A stretch of DNA of 64,000 nucleotides. It comes from Dioscorea cayenensis subsp. rotundata. Lineage: Eukaryota; Streptophyta; Magnoliopsida; Dioscoreales; Dioscoreaceae. Below the pieces are notes generated by a model that searched no databases, was not told the origin of the DNA, and saw only the letters and a program-made list of their open reading frames with translations. Position numbers and translations under genes: made by a program. Numbering within the stretch: position 1 is the first letter of the stretch; the number at the start of each line of letters is the position of its first letter. This document shows positions 56,003 through 64,000 of the stretch, piece after piece. The stretch is from contig NC_052477.1 in NCBI RefSeq assembly GCF_009730915.1, forward strand, positions 1,426,001 through 1,490,000, in the 5' to 3' direction.

Positions 56003-59000
56003 TCTTTCTTGTTCTCATTTTTGAGGGTTTGGTTTATTGATTTTGAGATGAACTTGGGGATTTTCGTGCAGATTGGAGCAGGAATCGGGGTTTTATTTCA
56101 ATATGAAATACTTCGAGGAGAAGGCGCTGGCGGGGGAGTGGGACGAAGTGGAGAGATATCTCTCTGGGTTCACGAAGGTCGATGATAATAGATATTCGAT
56201 GAAGATATTTTTTGAGATAAGAAAACAGAAGTATCTTGAAGCGCTTGATAGGTTTGTTTTTTAATTTATTTTCCTTAAATTCGTGTTTTTATGTTTTTTA
56301 CTGTAAAAAGTGATTAAAAAAATTGAGTTATTTTTTTATGTGGTGTTGTTTATAGGCATGATAGGGCGAAGGCGGTTGAGATATTGGTGAAGGATTTAAA
56401 GGTTTTTTCAACGTTTAATGAGGAGTTGTATAAGGAGATCACCCAGCTTCTCACACTTGATAATTTTCGGTAAGTTGGGTTTTCTCATTGATGCTATTAT
56501 ATAATTAGACTCTTATGATGGTACAATGTTTTTAATCATGTCGCTGGAATTTGAATGGAATGGCTTTTAGTTCTTCTGTATGAAACAAAATCCTTTACAT
56601 TTTTCCATTAAAACATGTGCTAGTATTGGTCTCTGTCTTGTTGATTGCGGTTCAACAAGCGTAATAACATAACAAATGAATAATGTGACAGAGGGGTACC
56701 TTGTCTTTTATCTGATCAATTTTTGAAGGAAAAGGCTGATAACAAATAAAAAAAAAGATAGAAAGAGAAGTCTTTAGTACACCTTCTATGAGAGCTAGAC
56801 TGAGAAACAGTTTTTGTATTATTGATGTATCGACCAAAAAAAAAAGAAGAAGAAGTGATATCTGAGTTTCAATCATTTAAGTTCAGCTTTGCATGAGCAA
56901 GGTGAAGAAATAAAATGACTAATTATCATGTGGATTAACAAGTGGCTGAATAAGAATGCTTATCTGACAATCCTTGCTAAAATATGAAATCTGTGATGTT
57001 CTTCTTTGAGTTGGAAATCAGACTTTGATTAGATAATTGTTTCAAAAGATGAAGATTGCTAAATGCTTTCTATGTTTTATTTCTGATAGCCTTTGTCTTC
57101 CTTTTTACGACATATGTTTGCTAGTGTTGAATTGATTCCTTTTTTCAAGAATTTATCTGTATATGGACATGAATTGAATACTTAATCAAAGTGGTTTTTC
57201 CTTTTTCCTTCTACTGCAGGGAAAATGAACAGTTGTCTAAGTATGGTGACACTAAATCAGCTCGTAGCATCATGCTTATTGAGCTTAAGAAGCTCATAGA
57301 AGCAAATCCACTATTTCGAGACAAGCTAGTGTTCCCCACTCTCAGAGCTTCACGGTTGAGAACTCTAATTAATCAGAGGTACAAGATATCTTTTGCAGCT
57401 ACTTTGGTAATGCAATATATTAGTATTTGTATATGCTTCTGAATGAGATGCTCTGTTTATGACAGCTTGAATTGGCAACATCAGCTTTGTAAGAACCCAA
57501 GGCCGAACCCTGACATCAAGACCTTATTTACAGACCATACTTGCGCCCCTCCAAATGGAGCTCGTGCACCATCAGTCTCTGTTCCTCTTGCTGCGGTTCC
57601 GAAGCCTGCAACATTTACTCCACTTGGAGCTCATGGGGTACGTCTCTGTTCATCAAAAGAACTTTTAACCATTGGGATTGTGTAGCCCAAAATATTCATT
57701 TTGTGTGTACCTTAATGTTGTATCTTTATGCAGTCATTCCCACCTGCAGCAGCGGCAGCAAATGCAAATGCTTTAGCTGGCTGGATGGCTAATGCAGCTG
57801 CTTCATCATCTGTTCAATCTGCTGTTGTTTCTGCATCACCCATACCTTTTCCTTCCAATCAAGGTTTGAATCTTTAATCTCAATTTATGCAGTATATACA
57901 AATGGAAAATACTTTCTGAGTGATGAGGGTGTCTCACTCTTCCATTGTGAATGTTGCCGCCATATCAAATTTTATTTATAAATTGCTTCTGGAAGATGCT
58001 TGATTTCTTCTAGTTTTCTCTTTCTTTTCTTTTTTGGAAGTCTTTTACAATATTAGGGTGCTTAGACAAAAGGATAATGGATTAGATCATTTCTAGCTAC
58101 CATACATGGATTTTATCACATAAATTTAGATGCATTTAAAAAAACTAGGACTATAGCTGCGAAGGCATACCTCATGAGCAAAAAATATTAAGAGAGCTGA
58201 GCATATATTTGATTATTCTTTGTACCATAGCTTCTCTTGTGAAACGCCCAAGAACTCCTCCAAATGCTCTCAATATGACAGACTATCAGAATGCTGAATC
58301 TGAACAACTTGTGAAACGCATACGGCCTATTACACATCAGCCTGATGAGGTAAAACTTGAGAAATATTTTTTTTAGCATTTCACTGGTTTCTATGCTGCT
58401 TCGATTATTTGTTTACATTGGTTTACATATTTCTCACATGCAGGTTGCATATCCTGCTCCTGGGCCCCAAGGTGCATGGTCACTGGATGACCTACCGAGA
58501 ACAGTAGCATGCGCTATGAATCAGGGATCAAGTGTGACTAGCATGGACTTCCATCCTTCTCATCATACACTTCTTCTTGGTATGTTCATTTGAAATTTAA
58601 AAGTTTAATTTATTCCATAGATAAGTGTATAGACTTTTCATGATCAGTGAGGGTTATGTCTCATGCTTTCATGTTTTGCAGTGGGTACAACGAATGGTGA
58701 AATCACTCTCTGGGAGGTCGGTTTAAGAGAGAGATTGGTTTCAAAGGCATTTAAGATATGGGAAATGACAACTTGTTCTTCACAATTTCAGGTAGTTCAA
58801 ATATGTTGTTTGACTTGAAATAGGTTTTTCTTGCCTAAAATACCTTCATAACATCTGGTGGACTTTAGTTGAGATATTTGGTGAACCTTGTCTAGCTGGG
58901 CGAGGATTGCATGCTATATGATTATGTTGATAAATTGTTGGATAATTGTTTGTTTCCCGACTTCAAAACAGAAATTACTCTCTTATTTTCTTAGTTCAGA

Positions 59001-62000
59001 AGAATGGGGAATGAATTGTTGAAGTATTATAGGCCAATTTGCTTACTGAGCTTTTGGTTGAAGAATTTCACCAGAGTTCTCAGTTTATATCGGTAGGAGC
59101 AGAGTAAACTATTTTGTCAAAGTAGTTGAGTTTTAAATTAGCTAGGCATTTACTTATTCTTTTATGGTGTAAATGGTCATTCTTATCTTGTCTCTGCATA
59201 TATATGTTCATTTGGATAGGCTGCTATTGTGAAAGATTCTTCAGTATCGATTACTCGAGTTTCATGGAGTCCTGATGGAAGTTTGATAGGCAAGTATCCT
59301 AGTTTAGTGTGAAGCTAGTTTGGTGCTTTCTATTTGCTCACTTGTAATCTGACTCCTACAGGGGTTGCATTTTCAAAGCACTTGATTCACCTTTATGCCT
59401 ATCAAGCACCGAATGATCTTCGCCAATTTAGGGAGGTTGGTTACTGCATTTTGTATATGCATTTTCTGTGTTTCGGTCATATTAACAAATTTGTTCTTTG
59501 GCCAGATTGAAGCTCACATTGGTGGAGTAAATGACATAGCATTCTCTTATCCAACCACCAAACAATTGTGTGTGGTAACTTGTGGGGAGGACAAGCTGAT
59601 AAAGGTCGAAACTGGTTTTTATTTCTTATTTTTATCACTTTATTTATTGACACGCTCTTATCATCTCAAATTCCTTTGATCTATTACAGGTGTGGGATTT
59701 GAATGGTCAGAAACTTTTTAACTTTGAAGGACATGAGGCACCTGTTTATTCTATTCGTCCCCACTATAAGGAAAATATTCAGGTAATTTATATTTTATTG
59801 TTTTATTTATAACTTATGCAATTTTCTTGTAAGAAAAGCATAAACCTGATGTTCTGTCGACACTCATATGTTGATTTTATCAGGGTACTTGTAGTTTCTT
59901 TTTTAAAATTAACAATTTAAACTTAATCAACTTACGATAGATTACATTCAAATTAATTGAAGTCATTGTTGTGAGCTGCAAGAAAAATGGAGTTATTTGG
60001 TGAATAATGGGAATTCTTTGGTCAAGAAAAATTCTATAACCTTTCAATCAGTTGAACACTAAGCTTAATATTTCATGAACTGTTTATTTTGTGATTGATC
60101 ACGATAATTTGATGATAACATGCCGATTCTTCAAATAGTCTTCTCTTTGGCAAGGAAGAATTCATATGAATTTAGTCAATTTGATATGGCAAGAAGATTT
60201 TCTGGTGTTGCACGTACGGGTGAAAAGCCTCAGTTGTTTACTTTGCTATCTACTCCTCTAAGTACATACTGCTCCTCTTTATGCAGTTTGTCTTCTCAAC
60301 TGCACTTGATGGGAAAATCAAGGCATGGCTGTATGATAACAATGGTTCTAGAGTTGACTATGATGCCCCTGGGCATTGGTGCACAACAATGTTATATAGC
60401 AGTGATGGGAGCAGGTAAGAGATTGTATGACAAAGTTTAAACATTATTCTTTTCTCTGGGAGCTGCCATTCAATAGTACACTGCTTTTATATGTTTGTGG
60501 TTGTCATTTAGGTTGTTTTCATGCGGGACTAGCAAAGATGGAGACTCTTTCCTTGTTGAATGGAATGAAAGTGAAGGCGCAATAAAGAGAAAATATTCTG
60601 GCTTCCGTAAGAAGTCAACTGGTGTTGTTCAGTTTGACACCACACAGAATCATTTCCTGGCTGCTGGTGAAGAAAATCAGATAAAGTTTTGGAATGTGGA
60701 TAACCCGGCTATGCTTGCAAGCACAGATGCTGAGGGAGGACTTCCGGTTGGCATTTGATAATTTACGCCTAGAATGTTACAGTCAGTTTCTAGAGTCTTT
60801 TTGACTTTTTTTTTGCATCCATGGCAACAGAATCTTCCCCGATTGAGATTTAACAAAGAAGGGAATCTTCTTGCTGTCACAACAGTGGACAATGGTTTCA
60901 AAATACTTGCTAATGCAGAAGGCCTTAGATTACTGCAACCTTTTGGAAGTCGACCCTTTGAAGCAATGAGGGGTCAATTTGAGGCTTCCCCTATTAAGGT
61001 GGTAACTGTGCTTTCAACAAGAGATTCATGGTAACTTTCCTAACCAACTTATTCTCAACCAGGTTTCGGCTGCTCCAATTGTTGCAAGCATCTCCGCAAA
61101 CATCAGTAAGGTGGATCACTTGGACAGAAGCTCTCCTGCGAAGCCATCTCCTATTCTTGTAAGATAAGCTATAAATTAATTGGTCTACTCATGTTTGTTT
61201 AGACATATTGTGCGTATTTTTATTTTGAGAAATCTGCTTGATTATTCTTGGCAGATGCGTGTTTGTTAACTTAACAGTGAATAGGTTCCACCACCTCCGC
61301 CCTAGTGCTCAAAGTCTACATTCAACAACTTGTACATGTTTTCTCATGACTGCCTCATCAAACATGTCATCAGTGCTGGCATTTATATTTATGTGAAATT
61401 CTTTCTTTTCCAAGTGTCGGTGACCATGAGAGGCCATTTCCCAATTGCTTTCTCTTCATTATTCATGAATGATGAATCTAAATCTGTCACTTTCTCATTG
61501 AGTTGGGCAAACACAAATGAACCAGTCTTCACCTCAGACTTGGATTTGGTTTTCAAACGCCGCTGCCTTAATTTTGTATTCATATGCAAATAACTCAGCA
61601 ATGCTCCTTGTGCTCATTTTGTTGTCAGTAAATGAGATTGTCTTTGTTCTTTCAGCTAAAATCTGGTCCTTTCTACTCTGGTTTTTTTTACCTCCAGGTG
61701 CATTTTTGGCTTTGTGCACATGTTATGGAATGCATTATTTACTGATTTGCACGATAGAATTTTATATTTTTTTGCAGTTAAATTCTGTCAGAATTTAATA
61801 AGACTCCCTTCTCATACTGTATCACATTAAACTAGTTGTATTACTGCTAAGCAGACTAACCTACTCTCTTCAATACTCTTTGTAGAATGGAGCTGATCCT
61901 TCCAGGAACATCGAGAAGCCAAGAATTTCAGAGGATTTGCCTGATAAAACCCAGCCCTGGGAATTGTCTGAAATTGTGGATCCTCCTCAATGTCGTGTTG

Positions 62001-63947
62001 TTACTCTGCCGGAAAATGCAGATGCTCCAACCAAGGTGACTGCCACTGTGATAATTTTTTGTTTTGGGCATATCAAATGGATTGTCATCTCTGTTCATCT
62101 GATTCTAGTAAAACCTCAATTCTTTTCCAGGTCACAAGACTTCTTTACACAAATTCAGGTACTGGTTTATTAGCTCTAGGATCCAATGCTATTCAGAGAT
62201 TGTGGAAATGGGCTCGCAATGAACAGAACCCAAGTGGCAAGGTAATGGAATCATATCCGTGTGTCTGTCCATTTGATTGGTATTTGTGTGAAATACAAAA
62301 TTTCTGACTTTATTATGCTAAAGGCCACGGCTAGTGTTGCTCCCCAACAGTGGCAACCAAACAGTGGTCTTGTTATGACCAATGATGCTTCGGATACAAA
62401 CCCTGAAGAAGCAGTTCCTTGCATAGCACTTTCAAAGAATGATTCGTATGTGATGTCTGCTTGCGGAGGGAAGGTTTCTTTGTTCAACATGATGACATTC
62501 AAGGTAAGTTGCTAACAAAAATACTAAATGAAAATTTCTGATTATTAATCATTGATTTCATGTGATCATTGTCTTTGCAGGTGATGACAACTTTCATGGC
62601 ACCACCTCCTGCTTCAACTTATTTAGCCTTCCATCCACTGGACAATAACATCATCGCTATTGGAATGGAGGATTCTACAATCCGCATTTATAATGTTCGG
62701 GTGGATGAGGTAATATTCATCTGAGAGGATAACCTTTTTCTTTTTGAAACCTTAATTCATGTTAACCGCTTCTTTCCATTCTCTTGTAGGTGAAAACAAA
62801 AATGATTGGTCATCAGAAGCGTATAACTGGCTTAGCTTTCTCAAATAATCTCAACATTTTAGTGTCTTCTGGTGCTGATGCTCAGGTATGAAGCAAGTTA
62901 CTTGGTACACCGTTTCTTTCTATTGTCTTTACCTTAGAAATTCAGCTGTTGTGCCCCACAGTTTCTAATTAGTAACATGCATGTTTTGTGTCAGAAATCT
63001 GTGCCCATATCCAACAAGTTTTTTATATTGTAATTTTTTACAATAGTCATGCGCTTATTGCTGTGATTGCAGCTATGTATTTGGAACACTGATTCCTGGG
63101 AGAAAAAGAAATCCATTTCAATTCAATTGCCTGCTGGGAAGGCTCCTGTTGGTGATACTAGAGTTCAGTTTCATTCTGATTCAATTCGGTTGTTAGTGGT
63201 CCATGAATCACAACTAGCAATATACGATGCCTCTAAGGCGGAACGTATTCGTCAGGTAACAAATTATTCAAAGACCCATACATACTCATCATGACCAATC
63301 AATTTCCTCACAGCACTTGCCTTTCCTGTCAGTGGGTTCCCCAAGGCAGTCTAGCTGCTCCAATATCACATGCAGCATTCTCATGCAACAGCCAGCTGGT
63401 TTATGCCGTCTTCTGTGATGGCAACATCGGAGTGTTCGATGCTGACAACTTGAAATTAAGATGTCGAATAGCACCATCAGCCTACTTATTTCCAGCATCC
63501 ACAAACAGGTACTTGGTTTATCTTACAAAGACAGGTGAAACTATACAAACATCACATGGCCTCATGTTTAAAAAAGATGGACATACATAGGATCCCTGTT
63601 CTCATTCTCAGAACACTTTTAAAATATCAGAATGCTTTTAAACCTCAGTAAAACATATTTTGGACTGCTTTAATTGAACTTTTGATAATCTTGCCGCATC
63701 ATGGAATGTTCATTTTCTTTTGCAGCAACCCGGCAGTGTATCCCTTGGTGATCGCGGCACATCCACAGGAAGCAAATCAATTTGCAGTTGGATTAACAGA
63801 TGGAACAGTTAAAGTCATTGAGCCTTTAGAATCAGAAGGTAAATGGGGGTTACTATGCCTGCTGATAATGGGGTTGTAGTACAAAATGTCCGGGCAACGG
63901 CATCATCAACAACAAGTAACTCAGCTGCAGACCAGCTCCAACGATGA
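55877..63947 (+). CDS. TOPLESS/TPR-family transcriptional corepressor; frameshift near C-terminus
   Basis: Twenty-five exons, all phase-consistent, from ATG 55877 (MSSLSRELVFLILQFLEEEKF, the LisH domain) through CTLH (about 34-92, ALAGEWDEVERYLSGFT), a Pro/Ala linker (LAGWMANAAASS), and two WD40 propellers. Exon starts include 56072, 56356, 57220, 57466, 57734, 58231, 58444, 58682, 59220, 59362, 59506, 59690, 60287, 60512, 60831, 61063, 61886, 62131, 62324, 62581, 62790, 63073, 63333 and 63726. The family binds EAR motifs of repressors such as Aux/IAA, JAZ-NINJA and BZR1 through the N-terminal domain and recruits histone deacetylases in the nucleus. As read, the frame ends at 63879 (1113 aa). 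Shifting by one base after GKWG in the G run 63845-63849 gives VTMPADNG..., ending ADQLQR at 63947 (1136 aa), the normal end of the family. The intron after 59289 uses GC-AG. Confidence 0.93.
55974..56002 (+). repeat. (GT)n microsatellite in TOPLESS intron 1
   Basis: About 14 GT units lie 17 bases after the first splice donor of the corepressor gene. Such a run is prone to length variation close to the 5' splice site. Confidence 0.85.
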
Positions 63948-64000
63948 TATCTTTTGTCTTGGTGTAATGTAATCATGTGTTATGTATCTTTATTTCTTAT

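Overview
This is nuclear DNA of a flowering plant: AT-rich intergenic space, GT-AG introns, and exons coding for plant-type proteins (a plastid lipase, a BRCT/PHD protein, a TPR/J-like protein, a DHX37/FAS4 helicase, an AP-1 sigma adaptin and a TOPLESS-family corepressor). The species cannot be fixed from the sequence alone. The genes are housekeeping or regulatory neighbours with no operon-like link. No undescribed enzymatic system was found. The notable content is structural.

Layout. (1) 1-5060: a weak MITE-like remnant, a TATA box, then a five-exon PLIP-type class 3 lipase (+). (2) 5060-14750: spacer, a triple G-box promoter, and a ten-exon BRCT-BRCT...BRCT-BRCT-PHD gene (+). Its intron 3 holds decayed tandem copies of part of exon 3, its intron 7 holds a TIR element, and its long exon 8 carries a one-base frameshift. 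(3) 14750-20725: about 6 kb of AT-rich spacer. (4) 20726-23514: a three-exon TPR/J-like gene (-) with a minisatellite in intron 1. (5) 23515-38698: a decayed Ty1/copia element with both LTRs (24905-31290, - strand), its right flank, a 376-bp spacer, and then an inverted second copy of the flank and part of the element, running into an N block of exactly 1000 bases. Together these form a palindrome with arms of about 5-6 kb. (6) 39699-44714: a DHX37/FAS4-type DEAH helicase (-) whose 3' end is lost in the gap. (7) 45120-49640: AT-rich spacer with a nearly perfect tandem duplication of about 0.88 kb. (8) 49959-51269: AP-1 complex sigma subunit (+), whose first coding exon is only the ATG. (9) 51270-55380: AT-rich spacer. 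(10) 55877-63947: a 25-exon TOPLESS-type corepressor (+), with a GC-AG intron and an apparent one-base deletion in a G run near the C-terminus.

Caution on data quality. Two conserved genes carry single-base frameshifts, the palindrome ends at an N gap of round size, and the tandem copies near 47 kb differ mainly in run lengths. Together these suggest imperfectly polished long-read assembly in parts. Palindrome, duplication and frameshifts should each be treated as real or artefact only after reads are checked. Gene models were built by hand from splice signals and protein-family resemblance; each coding sum was checked for reading phase.
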